A DNA stretch of 64,000 nt, from contig JAMKCH010049195.1 in assembly GCA_023653785.1 (NCBI GenBank), positions 1-64,000 of the forward strand, read 5' to 3'. Under the pieces are notes generated by a model. It ran no database searches. It was given only the letters and a program-made list of their open reading frames with translations, and was not told where the DNA came from. A program made the position numbers and the translations under genes. This stretch comes from Ophioderma brevispina. Its lineage: Eukaryota > Echinodermata > Ophiuroidea > Amphilepidida > Ophiodermatidae. This document shows positions 45,806 to 57,714 of this stretch, in pieces. The stretch's first letter is position 1. Every line of letters begins with the position of its first letter.

Positions 45806-46416
45806 AATAGATCCTTGTCATTTGATTGGAGGATTCTCGGATACATGTCATTAAATAAATGATATATTGCATGCTTACGTCACATACTGTGCATTTTTGT
45901 TCCATTTGGCATGCAATTTTGTTCCATTCGTTTCGTTCTATTGCACGACTCGTGCGTCTTCACAAAACACAGGTCATCTAATGCACGCACCTATACGGAA
46001 CTTTGCCGCGGCTATGATGCTATTATGATCAGCATTGATTGCGGTGCAGCAGCGAGTCTCGGAACTTGCGGTCTTTGCGTGAGTGAACAATGGAAGCAGG
46101 ATCTTGTTGTTTCTGCCGGCAAAGTTATGTTTTCAGCAGGATCTACGTGGAATTCCTGGCCATGGAGGTTTCTTTAGACCAAGTTTTATGCAGTGACTAT
46201 AGCAAGTAGCAGTAGAAGGTAAATTAAAGTCAACATTTAGGCCTAGCCCTGCAGAGCTAGGCCCTGGGTCCGTAGCAACTTGCTACTTGACACTGACAGC
46301 CCAGGCTAGGCTAGGCATAAGCCTTAGCCTTACTTAGCGTAGTCAAGCTAGTTTGAGCTTTTAATAGAATGACAAGGATCTACTTAGATGTTATATAAAA
46401 CAAATAATGAATGTTT

Positions 46417-46547
46417 TTCATTCGTGCAATGGAAAGAATATTTTCATTCGTTGAAAGATGAAATGTTCCATTCACGAGGCATTAGCCGAGTTGAATGGAA
46501 ACATTTCATCTTTCAACAAATAAAATATTCTTGCTCATTCACTAATG
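46417..46547. mobile_element. Hairpin (MITE-like) element, about 130 bp
   Basis: The left arm has AAGAATATTTTCATTCGTTG then AAAGATGAAATGTTCCATTC. The complement of the right arm has AAGAATATTTTATTTGTTGA then AAGATGAAATGTTTCCATTC. Arms of about 60 bases surround a centre of about 11. The 102-codon frame at 46,388-46,696 runs through this hairpin and a lysine-coding AAAAG run, so it is not taken as a gene. Confidence 0.8.
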
Positions 46548-46879
46548 ATACCGAGAAAAGAAAAGAAAAGAAAAGGAAAAAAAAAGGGCGTCATTTTCAT
46601 ACAAAGATTCTTCCAGAGCAAAGGTCATTTAATGCTGAAATGCACCTTTATGAAGATCTTCATTCTAAATTAAAAATGATATTGGAATTCTTTTAGATTT
46701 ATGGCACTGGTGTTATGTCCGATAATGGGCATTTTCGTTTTCTGAAATCCAGTTTAAAAACCTGCCATATGATATATAATCATAGACTCCCTGATTTTAT
46801 GCTATAGGAAACGGGCAGCTCCAGTTCTCTCGGGGTACAAAATTTACAGCATTTTCATCCATCATTCATCATTTATCAC

Positions 46880-48060
46880 ACATATACAGTCAATATCATC
46901 TATACTTTATATTTTGTACTCTTAAAAAGCTTATTTTGAAGTTCTAAGGCATGATAGTTTACTAACATAGAAGGCATGTTACATAGATGTCAAAAACACC
47001 ATTATCTCAAAATATTTTTTCATATTATTCACCAAAATTTATGTTTTTGACTAAATGGCCCAAAATACCTTCAGTCCAACTTGACATGTGTATAAATCAT
47101 ACCTAAACTGAATGGTATTGCAAGAATTTATAGCTAAATTTAGAACATAAAATATGAATGTTTTGAATTCTTAACTCTTAATCATGTTTTGGAATCATAA
47201 ATTTGAGAAAAATGCACATTTTCACTCAATATTGCATGTACTTACTGTACAATTTGGCAAATTTAGAAGCTTATTGTGAGCTTCTGATGGGACACAAAAT
47301 AATTCTTAAACCTAATACATAGATGGGACATGTTAATAGATGTAAAAAATACCAATATCTCAAAAATCATTTTTACCCAAAAATGTATGTTTTAACTAAA
47401 ATGACCCCAAATCTCCTTTGGCCCATATTGGCAGTTCCACATCATACCTAATCTGAATGCCAAACGGGTATTTTTAGCCAATATCGCCTACACTTATTGT
47501 ATATTTTGTAAACTTTAGAAGCTTATTGTGAGTTTTTTAAACACAATATAGTTTTGAAACCTACTTACATAGATGGGGCATGTTATATAGATGTCAAAAA
47601 TATCAATATCTCAAAAATCATTTTTGCCCAAAAATGTATGTTTTTGACTAAAATGACCCAAAAATCACCTTCGGCTCATATTGGCAGTTCCACATCATAC
47701 CTAATCTGAATGCCAATGGTAGCTGAAGTATTTCCAGATCAATTTAGAGCATAAAACACGGACGTTTTGAATGCTAGGCTAAAAGATTAACTATTTTTCA
47801 GGTTTTAGAAACATGAATTTGAGAAAAACGCATATCTTCACCCAATATCGCCTATACTACTGTATATTTTGTAAACTTTAGAAGGTTACTGTGAGCTTTT
47901 GGGACACATTATAGTTCTGAAACCTACTTACATAGATGGGGCATGTTATATAGATGTCAAAAATACCAATATCTCAAAAATCATTTTTTTGGCTAAAATG
48001 ACCCAAAAATCACCTTCGGCCCACACATTGGCAATTTCACATCATGCCTAGTCTGAAAGT
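46880..48060 (+). repeat. Tandem repeat, unit about 360 bp, four copies
   Basis: CATAGATGGGGCATGTTATA and ATGTCAAAAATACCAATATC recur at about 46,966, 47,320, 47,569 and 47,931. Each is followed by CATTTTTGCCCAAAAATGTA, AAAATGACCCAAAAATCACC and a CCTAATCTGAATGCC word. The second-to-third spacing is about 250 because that unit lacks about 100 bases. The last copy is partial. A diverged single copy in the same orientation lies at 55,670-55,915. No coding function is seen. Confidence 0.85.
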
Positions 48061-49892
48061 AGACATAAGCTTTCCATTAATGTATGATGTAGGTGTATGT
48101 AGGGTGGGACTATTAAATCGACTAAATTGTTGATGCTGCTACTCGCCTATAATATGCCTGATTGATTCCTCCAAAACCGCTTGATGAATGCATTCAATTT
48201 TACCATATGGCAAGAAGACATCATCTAAAGCAATTTTGTTCTGCGAACTTTTAGTTCGTAGAAGAAATTTGGAGAAAAATACATTTGAAAATTCAATTTT
48301 CGCGCCATTTCAAAAATCCCTAGACTGCTGAGAACGTTCGGGGGTAGGACATGCCAGCCTAACAGCAACAGCAAATTCAAAACGCCATCAACTTCCGGGT
48401 GCTAGTCTGTTTCAAAGACTTAACGGTAGGAGGGCGCTCTTACGCATATCGAACGGTTACACACAGACTTGACTAAAGACTACGCCTGGTCACAAATATT
48501 TAAATCTAAATGACCGTTATTGGAAATTACACTATTTTACAGCTGGGTTAATCCACTAACCCCGACGGATTTTGAAGTGAATAATTTTTTCTAAATTAAT
48601 CATGATATTACTAAGATCTTTTGAACAAAGGTTTAAAAGATAATTTTTTATTGTCACTGGGACCGAGGCTGCCATAGAGAATACACGTAGGAATTCCCTA
48701 AATGACTGTTTGGAAATCCCCAATGCCCAAGTCGAGCAGATCATGTCCGACCCCCCCTGAGAACGTTATTTATTCAAATTTAGTCTCATTCTCATGAAGA
48801 TGGGGTCCTACCACGCCTATTGACTCCACGAGGTCCGATCACGAACGTATACAAACGTACACAAGACTATGGCGCTCATTCAACACAACGTTTACCCGAC
48901 GTATTGACAGGATATGGCTCATATCGCACCACATTTTGCTCAAATTTCCTTTCCAAATTCCAAGAACTGATTTGTCATAGTTGATCACATTTTTTCGTGA
49001 AGTTAATGTATAAGATTCGTTTTATGGGTGTGGCCTTTTACAGTAAACCGTTTTCGCACAGTTATGATAGAAAAATGACCGTATCATGAGCCTTTAACAC
49101 CATAGAATCTATATACATGTTTAATGGGCATTTATATAGAGTGCTAATTTTCCGAGGGATGCCAAATAAATCCGACCTTCCCCCCCTGATACGAGTTATA
49201 TACCGTAATACGGAAGTGAGTTAGCATGTCCGAATACGCCTGGATTGGAAAATGTTGATACCGCCCATCCCTATAACTACAGCCGGTAGTGGAAGACGTC
49301 TGTGTTTAACTGTTAATTTGTTCAAATTTTCGGTCACTTCGTGCCCTTTTAGAGCCAACATTTCACGGACGTAAGCTAGTTCCAATAATTATAACTTGCC
49401 ACCTATACCTTTAATATTGGATGTTATCTTATACTGATCAGTGAATGACATATTGTTGAAAGACATGAATCTCAGGTCAGGTCGTGCTGGCAGGACTAGG
49501 ATGTAAGCATGAGCTGTGCACCGTTTGTATTTTTAAAATCGAGCTAGTAGAGATGGAAGACATCAAAGTTTTCATATATGCACAGATTTCGTGTCATCGA
49601 AGACTGTATACCAAAATTCTTGACTTTGTGGCACAGTGAGCTACAGTGGAGCCAGTTTTTTTTTACGAACTACCGCTCTGGCTCTATTGGAGAGGAGAAA
49701 GTAGGGGCTATCGAGGCGGGAAAAGCCAGAGCAACCTCGGGCTAGTAAAACCCCTCTATTTCGAGCTCTGGCATAGTTCATAAAACCCAAATTTTGGGAA
49801 TTCTCAGGGATATCTAATGACAATGAATAAAACAGAAGGTGCTGAAATCATGAAATGCACCTTTAAAGACATGAGAATTCTACAGACGGAAA
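48061..49892. other. Non-coding DNA, nothing firmly recognised
   Basis: No exon or element was identified. Short inverted words (GAGCTCTGGC and GCCAGAGC) occur at about 49,674-49,775. Minus-strand frames at 48,556-48,744 and 49,641-49,823 show no family resemblance. Confidence 0.4.
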
Positions 49893-49993
49893 GAATTTAG
49901 TATTCTGCCACAGACTACGAATTCGGCAACGTTAACGGAATAAACCGCTTGTTAAAGGTGCCAAATTTTAAGTGGTGGCAGAATACTAAATTC
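49893..49993. mobile_element. 101-bp hairpin with perfect 19-bp ends
   Basis: GAATTTAGTATTCTGCCAC (49,893-49,911) is the exact complement of 49,975-49,993. Inside, CGAATTCGGCAACGTTAAC pairs imperfectly with the matching right part (GTTAAAGGTGCCAAATTTT), so almost the whole 101 bases can fold. Size and form fit a minimal MITE. A microRNA-like precursor cannot be excluded on shape alone. Confidence 0.75.
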
Positions 49994-50184
49994 ATCCCCA
50001 ACAGACTTATCCTTCACTTTTAAGCTATTCCTGCAAATTTCAAATATTTTGACTCTTTCTGTTAAATCAATGATAGTGTCTTTAACTTACCTGACTCCTG
50101 AGTGGAGATTGAGAAGGCCAATCACTTGAAATCATACCAAAAAGAAAAACTTGGAAGGCAGCTGAACATGCTGAAGGGAACACA

Positions 50185-50240
50185 AGGCGGTAAAGGTAGC
50201 ACACGTCCTCTTGTTCCTCCAAACAGATTATGAGATTACT
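50185..50240 (-). repeat. Fragment of the 57.7-61.7 kb element family, inverted
   Basis: On the minus strand the text reads ATCTGTTTGGAGGAACAAGA, GGACGTGTGCTACCTTTACC and GCCTTGTGTTCCCTTC. The same order is found at about 59,635-59,700 and 61,615-61,670. This shows the flank of the long-arm elements is itself dispersed. Confidence 0.65.
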
Positions 50241-52150
50241 ACTGCTAATCGCCTACCACAGTTTAATCGATCAACCACGTGATCAATTACCTGACTATTG
50301 ATTTCCATCTAACGGGAGTCGATCGCAATAAACACCACCACAACAACCCCGGATCGGCACTTGACATTCAGGAGAATTAATAATTGAATCATTTTCAAGT
50401 TATTAGCCTACAGTATAAATCAAAAACATTTTCAAAATTAGTAACAAATATGTTCCCTTATGCTGAAGCATCATTAGCATAGGCCTACAGGTCGCAAACG
50501 GTAAGGATTTTGTGACTATACATTACTGGATTCTGTTCACAATGATTGTCACAAAGATTGGTTTTTTGTCAGAACAGAGACGATGTGAGGAACGGGGATA
50601 ATGCACCCGAATTTTTAAAAATTAGTCGATGATATTGTTTTTCCTTGAACCATCGACATTTTTCTTGTAATTACAACAATTAAAAACATTTTGGACAACA
50701 TTTAACTCATGGTTCAGGATATCTTTAATATTTTTGGTTAACATTGTTAGCAAAGATTTCCTTGACAGCTTTGATCATAGAATAAACATGGAAGAGGTTT
50801 AAGAACTTTATACAAGATCTTATGAAAGAAATTTCGCAGGAGAGCCAGTCGAACTCCCGGTTAATTGTTGTGTATTGCTACTGAGTCCAATTAAATGTTC
50901 CTTTTTAACACGCGGATCACAGCCGTCGGTGGTGTTATGTACCATTCGCATGTACGTATGTTAAGCCTTATATTATAAGGGTTTGTTGTGTTGTTTTTTT
51001 TTTTTCAATAGCCATCATGCCTATTTGAAATCTGAGTCACTGGACTGTTTGCAAAGCACTGGTGGTGTTGTAAAGAACATGCTATACTCGATTCGCGCTG
51101 ATATAGGGACAACCACTACTTTTTTACGTGAGGAGCATTGTGAGGGACGAACAGCAAATTAAAAACTTTGTAGAAGCACTCCTAGTCCGTGGCGTTCTTA
51201 ATACTGTCTAGGTTATACGGTCAAATTACAAGGTGCAGTGGTCAAAAAACACAGAGGGTCACTGGTAAAGGTAAAAAATGTATGTTAATAGGTGAAATAC
51301 TACCTGGAATGAGGCAGGTGCGCTATTGAATCCTGAATATGGTAACACAATGGTTTCACACTGTCCCACAGGTGATATGGGGCATCATCATTACTTTCAT
51401 ATGCTACCTAAACTAATACGACCAATTACAATAGTCAATACCCACTCAAAGATGTTCCAACATAGTTCTTAGTTGACAAGCACGTTGAATGGAAATATTT
51501 TGAACATTGAAAACCTTGGCCTAAACACCAACAACACACAAAAAAAACGCCAAACACAATTGGGATCGGGAACTTTGTCAGTGTTTCATGTAGGAACAAT
51601 GTAGACCGGACCAAACATTATGAATATACCATGTTAGTGTCAGCAGGAATTTAATTATTTTCCCATTCCTAACGCTGTTTTAATTCCAAATATTATAATT
51701 TTTTAATTAATTAATTTCTAATTGCCATATTCTAAACACTTGCAATCCAATTCTTAACATCTTAAACATTAAAAGATAGCGTTTTCGCAAGTGACCACAG
51801 AAAAGCCTTTAATTCTTTAAAACATTGTTACAGTGAAGTCACAGTAAAGTGAAGTGATGTGAATGATTTATAAATCAATTGTATTAAAACTAAAAAAATC
51901 AATTCAGGAATGTACAGTAAACACAATTGAGTTTTTACTTGGCCCTTTTCCTTTCAATCCACTTTCGATTGTTAAGCAGCGAAGCGGACCTCTTGGTAGA
52001 ATTAAAATGCTTCTTCCCTATTTCACCTATGGAATGATCCAAAACTTTTCCCCAGCTCCTATATCAGCGCGAATCGAGGTCATAATGGCAATTGATATTG
52101 ATTTCGTGACAAGTGATCGGCGAGGGAAGACTGGAAGGTGAGCGGCTTTT
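50241..52150. other. AT-rich non-coding DNA, nothing recognised
   Basis: No gene or repeat family was identified. The 92-codon frame at 51,863-52,141 has mixed composition but no known motif and no supporting splice junctions. Confidence 0.35.
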
Positions 52151-52184
52151 GCCGTAGGGAGCCGGTCAAGCTTCAAAAAGTGCT

Positions 52185-52560
52185 TTATTTTTCGAGTAAC
52201 TCCTCCCCTCGGTACAACAAAAACACACCAATTTTATTCAAAGACCAAATATATAGGATTTATGAAAATGATGGTTGTGGTCAAAAATTTGGGGGCAGGG
52301 TGTGTTTTTGGTAAAAAACCCTATTTTTGAGGCTAAAAATTAAAAAGAAAAAACAGGATTTTTTAATTTTAAATACCAAAACGCCACAAAAAATTCTGAT
52401 ACATAGTACCTTTTTGTTTTAGATCTACATTTTAAACATTGCATAAAAAATGCAGATTATCATTTTTGCTGCACAAAATGCAGTAGAAGGAGGTTATTTT
52501 TGGGGTTTAGAAATAGAAAGGTAATTTTGGCTAAAAATCAACCAAAATAGTAAATTTTGT
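52185..52560 (+). repeat. Dispersed repeat, copy in plus orientation
   Basis: CTCCCCTCGGTACAACAAAA, then TGGTTGTGGTCAAAAATTTG, GGCAGGGTGTGTTTTTGGTA and AAAACCCTATTTTTGAGGCT match the minus strand of 57,440-57,690 in order. The text is A/T-run rich and non-coding. Confidence 0.65.
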
Positions 52561-52699
52561 AAAAAAGGACAAAAACACCACAAGTGTATGCAGTAACAAC
52601 AGGTGATTTTTATAGATTATATCTTTCTAGTTGTGTGCATGTCCATCAGCTTTGCAGCTATATTTAATACTAACACAATTGGCCGAATGTGGTTTTTTT

Positions 52700-53110
52700 G
52701 CCATCAAAATGATGCTTTGGTGAACAATTTATAAAATGAAATATAAATTCAAAAAAATATATTTTCGGGCCAATAACTGCTGAGAAGAATTGGACAACAC
52801 TAATTGTTACTTTTTTGGTAGACTTATGTTGTAATTGATTCCAAAAATAAGGTCTTGCTCAACAAAATTGGTGAAATGGAAATTTAGTTTAATATCAATG
52901 TTTGGCCAAAATAAGCAAAAAATGAAAAAAATGCATTTTTGCAAAACGTTATATTTGATACTACAATATTCCTTTTTTTTTGGCAAGCTACACCACATTT
53001 ACATTCAGGCTTGCACTTATTATTAAATCCGGCAAATTTTGAAAGTTACCTAAGTTACCCAGGGGCCCGTTCCCCAAGACTGTCTTACAAATCAAATTTT
53101 CTTAGTAAGT
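52700..53110. other. AT-rich non-coding DNA, nothing recognised
   Basis: Long A and T runs give small frames on both strands. I could identify neither an exon nor an element end. Confidence 0.4.
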
Positions 53111-53117
53111 CAATGAA

Positions 53118-53651
53118 ATGTTTTTAAAATGGGGGCTCGAAAAATCACATGCCCATGTATCCGTGACGTTGTGTAAACGGGGGGAACTTTTAGGGGTTGT
53201 GTGTGGTTGGCCTTACCGCATTTTTTGTTGTTTTGTTAGAGGTTTTCAACAGTTTGTAACGTTTTTCTTGTTTTTGAACTGGTCAAGAAAAACAAGTTTC
53301 CAAGAATGTAATAAAAAACAATTTCCGTGTAGCGCATTGCTTTTTTTTTTCGTCGCTAAAAAAATCGTCATAGCTCTTAGGTTCTTGGCCTGTTGGAAGC
53401 TGAGACCCAGCACATACGTACAGTTTTTTTGTTTCCGTAAGAAGTTTTCAAGGGACTTGGGGGCGCGGGGGTGGGGGGGGGGTGGGGGGCAGGATTGTAA
53501 CAGGTCAACGAGGCACTTTTTGAGTCATATCCCTGACCCAATTTTGATCAATTTCTATGTATTTTGCTTTGTCTGTGATTGGGTTGGCTGCCGCACACTT
53601 TTCATCCTTGCTATGGCCAATGCCCTACATTTCGATTCGTTTTTTCCATGA
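53118..53651 (+). CDS. Longest open frame in the window (177 codons), doubtful
   Basis: This frame is rich in Phe, Cys and Trp, includes a glycine run from a G-rich tract at 53,460-53,490 and a Phe run from a T tract, and shows no domain. The ATG lies in TTTAAAATGTTT-like low-complexity text with no splice or promoter evidence. In about 64 kb of DNA a chance frame of this length is unsurprising. I list it only because of its length and do not believe it is a gene. Confidence 0.1.
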   Translation: MFLKWGLEKSHAHVSVTLCKRGELLGVVCGWPYRIFCCFVRGFQQFVTFFLFLNWSRKTSFQECNKKQFPCSALLFFFVAKKIVIALRFLACWKLRPSTYVQFFCFRKKFSRDLGARGWGGGGGQDCNRSTRHFLSHIPDPILINFYVFCFVCDWVGCRTLFILAMANALHFDSFFP

Positions 53652-53924
53652 TTTATTATTGTAAGTGCTAGCAATATAGATGTATCGGGGCAATATATAA
53701 ATGGTTTTAATTGTCACACTATTGATTCCTACAGACTTCCACGACATAGTAAATGGTCCCAAATAATGGTCAAATTTTTGTTTGCAATTACTTACAACAA
53801 TTAATTAACAACAACAAGCAAAATTACAACACACAACCTTTTCAATTTTGGGGGACTTGAGCATTGGTGTGTTTGCTTTAAAATCATTTTGATGAATGAT
53901 TGATGAAAATGCTTACATTTTGTA

Positions 53925-54070
53925 CCCCCGAGCAGGGGCGGATCCAGGATTTGAAAAAGTCGAATTTACCGGGGGCTGAAGTGCTAAACTTGTCCAAATG
54001 GGCTGATTTTGCAAGATCCCCCCCCCCCGCGCCTGGGTCCGAGAGAACAGGACATGCCCCTTTCCTGTAG
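53925..54070 (-). repeat. G/C-rich dispersed-repeat fragment
   Basis: GCAGGGGCGGATCCAGGATT followed by a C run and GCGCCTGGGTCCG is the sort of 'GGGGCGGATCCAGG' text common in invertebrate dispersed repeats. The minus-strand frame at 53,884-54,204 spans it and is not taken as a gene. Confidence 0.5.
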
Positions 54071-54749
54071 CATTCTATCAGGGATCTATGATTATTAATA
54101 TATGGCAGGTTTAAACTGGATTTCGCAGAAAAATAGAAAAATGCCGCATTATAGCGTACATAGACACCAATGCCATAAATCTCACAAAAAATTCCAAATA
54201 TCATTTTTTTAATTTAAATGATATCTTGGTCTAAAGGTTGCATTTCCGCATTAAATGATTCATCTTCGACCATCATTTCAAATGAGCAAGATTTACATAC
54301 TTCACGTAAATTCTTAGATTAACATCTATTAGATTTAAATTTCATTCTATTTTTAATTACAAATTTTATCTCATCTTGAATTTGTCCTCATAGCACCCAT
54401 AGATTAATTTTTAATCTAAGAATTGTAGAGAGGATTTTTTTTTATGAAAAGACACACCTTTTTTTCTCAGTATATTAGTGAATGAGACATCTTCTAACTT
54501 ATTAAAAGGTGATTTGCAAGCCTGCCCGAACATGAAGAATGATGTACTTATCCAAACAAATTCATCTTGAAAAGAACGATATGACAAACAAATACAAAAG
54601 AAAATATGAAAAAGGCAAAACTCTAAAGAGCTCAAAAAGGCAACAAACCCCGATTTTGCGAACGGAACGAGATGAATGTTGGTTTTTTTGGCCCCGAAAT
54701 ATTTTTGTTTTTTCTTGCCCCAAAGAGTTTCAAATTTCGGTCAAAAAAG

Positions 54750-55430
54750 TCACTTTTTTGCCATTATTTATTTTTGCAAAAGCACAAACTCTTTGTAAAA
54801 TCGCACACGATTTTTTTAAGTGTACGTAAAAATCACACAAAATAATGTGAATCTTATGCATAAAAGACATCCTGCCAGATAACACATAACAACTTACAGG
54901 TAGCTCTAAACACTTTCCTACTTTCCATCCACAATTTTATAATTCACAAAGTTGATACACTTTATTTCCTGTTTACGTGCAGTGGTTATTGCCTTTATAG
55001 TAAATGTTGTGAGTGTAACCCTTCTTTATCCAGTGGATGTCTAGTCCCTGGGGTAAAGTGGGAAAATTGCCAAAAATTGATCAAATTTTAAAAAAGACTT
55101 TGCCATTATTTTTGCAAAGCATACCCAATTTTGTAAACAATCGCACAGATTTTAAGATAAACGTAAAAATAACACAATATTCCATAAATCACACAAGATT
55201 CTGCCTAATCCCACAACATTCAATCAAAATTTTGTAAAACTCGCAAATGATTTTTCCTAAATTGCACAGAATTTGTTAAGTCTCACAAGATTCTGTTAGA
55301 CACCAGGTTCTGTTAAAGTCGCCACAATTGTGTTCAATTGCACAGAGTTTTCATAAAATCATCCAGCAACACATTACCTCCAATCGCATAATAATTTGTA
55401 AATGCACAGGAATCCTTAAAATCACATATA
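54750..55430 (+). repeat. Duplicated AT-rich unit followed by a short-period repeat
   Basis: TTGCCATTATTTATTTTTGC (54,757) recurs as TTGCCATTATTTTTGCAAAG at about 55,096, with TCGCACA(C)GATTTT and ACGTAAAAAT(C/A)ACACAA words following in both. From 55,180 to 55,430 words of the type AATCACACAAGATTCTGTTA repeat every 20-35 bases with heavy decay. Confidence 0.6.
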
Positions 55431-55669
55431 GGGCTATATTGAGTCTTGAGAATGATACAAAAAATCTTGGAGGAATTTGGAGAATTGAATGAAATTTAAC
55501 AGAGCATCTCAAACTCGCATAAAATTTTCAAAGAATCACGGTTGAAATACATGTATCTTAAGATTTTCATCTGATTGCGATTTACACTTTTCCCCCGTGA
55601 TCATGGGGTCTTTTAAGCTGTTGAGGTATGACAGGATGACATAGTCCTCCTATGAATGCCATAAAATCA

Positions 55670-55915
55670 AATCTACTTAAGATAGGACATGTTACACAGA
55701 TCCAAATCCATATTTCTGCCCGGAATGCATGTGTTTGACTAAATTGGGCCAATTTGACAGTTACATCAGACATACACTGAATGTAAATGGTATTTCAAGT
55801 ATTTTTCAGCTATATTTAGAGCATAAAACTTGATGTTTTAATTGTAGCTTAAGTTTTGACTATATTCGGGTTTATAGAACCTATTTGAGAGAAACGTATA
55901 TTTTTCACTCATATC
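55670..55915 (+). repeat. Isolated copy of the 360-bp tandem repeat
   Basis: TAGGACATGTTACACAGATC, GCATGTGTTTGACTAAATTG and GAATGTAAATGGTATTTCAA, then TTTAGAGCATAAAAC and a GAGAGAAACGTATATTTTTC segment follow the unit at 46.88-48.06 kb in order and orientation, clearly diverged. Confidence 0.65.
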
Positions 55916-55929
55916 CAAACTAACTTGAT

Positions 55930-57140
55930 CTTCGGAGGTCGTCCGAAAATATATCATGTCTTATATAAACAGGCATTTTTGGCTAAACGATTAAAGTACT
56001 CCACCCGAAAGAGTACACATTTTAAAATTTGCAGGATAGCTTATGAAAGTGAAGAATAAAATTCTGTAGAATATCTTATCGAAAATTTGAATAGAAAACA
56101 CAGTGTCCAAAGATAGGACTCTCCCTCCATTTAACGTGTTGTAGTAAGGTCTTGTTTCCCCTATTAGGTTGCTTTGGGGCCCTATACTTATGGTATATCG
56201 TAACTAAACTTGTTACGAACATGCTAATATCTGATTTTTGACAGATTTTTTTTTTTTTTTTTCGATTTTTCGTTTCGTTGAGTCAAATCATAATTCTTTG
56301 CTCTCTGTTATAGCTTGTTCCCCATCTAAGTTGGCTATGCCCTTTCACTGCCAGTCCTCAAGAGTGCTACAGGGTATTTTTAAAAAAAATAGGGACAGCA
56401 TTCCCGAAAGGTCCCGTCCGATATGACCGTAATACCACCTGACTGACTTTGACATCCTCGATGTGTTACACCCTACTTAGACCGCGGTTGTCTCAATGTA
56501 CCCAAACCAATTCTCCCAAGAAGGTTTATACTAAATGATTTGACAAACAAACGGAGGGCCACAAAAAGCAAGAAAGAACCCGCGAATTATATAATAAGAG
56601 CAGAGAATTTATAGCGCCTTATGCTTATTGGCCTCTAGAAAGCGGCTTCATTCACAATATAATAGCGCCGACTAGGGGAGTCTTTCCGTTGTATGCATGG
56701 GGGTGGACGACCTAGGATGATATCACACTTTGTAAAGGTTCAAGCGTAAAATCCTTTACTCAAAATGGTCCACACAATGGTAATATGAAACTTGGAACTT
56801 GGGACATTTAAATCTGAGAACTCCTATAGGAGATAGGCATGAGGGATGTTACACAAATATTTAAACATGGAAATTTGGTTGTAATACATTATTGTCCACT
56901 TCTGTAAGCTAAAGGATTAAAGGCAAAAAACAATTTTTTTAAATCAAACTACAATACTGATTTTTCTTGGTCACCATGGCGTGCAATTTGTGTGAACAAC
57001 ACGGTCACACATGAAAGAAAAATCAAAAATCTAACAGCGAGAAAATATTCATAATAACAAACAGGAACAAGAATCCAGTATTTGTGGGAAGTTGATAGTA
57101 GTAGTCTTAGATGCTGCAAGGTAAGAGTGTATTTCACCCC
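55930..57140. other. Non-coding DNA, nothing recognised
   Basis: No exon or family was identified. A T run of about 18 lies at 56,244. TATAGCGCC words near 56,610-56,670 resemble retroelement 3' ends but are too short to assign. Confidence 0.4.
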
Positions 57141-57439
57141 CCCTTTTCATTTTTAAAAAAACAACCAAACCGGGATTTTGTTTTAACTTTTGTACATAAA
57201 ACCCTACTAAAAGTTTTATTTACAGGCTCTCCTCCCGACAATATACTGATGAAATATAGATCTATAACACAATGCTGCTACTGACTACGTAAAATTGCGG
57301 TGGCTTTTGTCTATTTTCTATATAAAAGTCCTAATTTTCCTTAATTGTTAAGCCAAAAAAAAAGACCTTGCCCTTCCCCCTCCCCAAAAACACCCCATTA
57401 ATACACTTTTTACCCAAAAGTACATTTTGACCTCTTCAT

Positions 57440-57690
57440 TCAAGCTATACAATAAAGATCTTGATTAACAAATACCACCACTCAGATCCCCTAGTGTTTG
57501 GGCTTAAAAATAAAAAATCAACATGATTTGTTCTTCATTTTTTAGGCCCCAAAATAGAGTTTTTTGGCAAAAAAAACCCTGCCACCAATTTTTTTAACCA
57601 CAACCACAGTTTTCGTAAATTCTCTACATATTATCATTCGAAAAAAAGTGGTTGTATTTTGTTGTACCGAGGGGAGGGGTTCCCCCCGAC
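57440..57690 (-). repeat. Dispersed repeat, copy in minus orientation
   Basis: On the minus strand it reads CCTCCCCTCGGTACAACAAA, then TGTGGTTGTGGTTAAAAAAA, TGGCAGGGTTTTTTTTGCCA and AACTCTATTTTGGGGCCTAA. This corresponds to 52,185-52,400 on the plus strand. It ends just before the long-arm element that begins near 57,715. Confidence 0.65.
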
Positions 57691-57714
57691 CAATTTGCAG
57701 TCCTGACCGCTCCT

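Noticed and set aside
53118..53651. 177-codon open frame, the longest in the window
   Set aside because: Composition reflects T and G runs, no domain or splice support, and its length is within chance for this much DNA. It is listed with very low confidence only for completeness.
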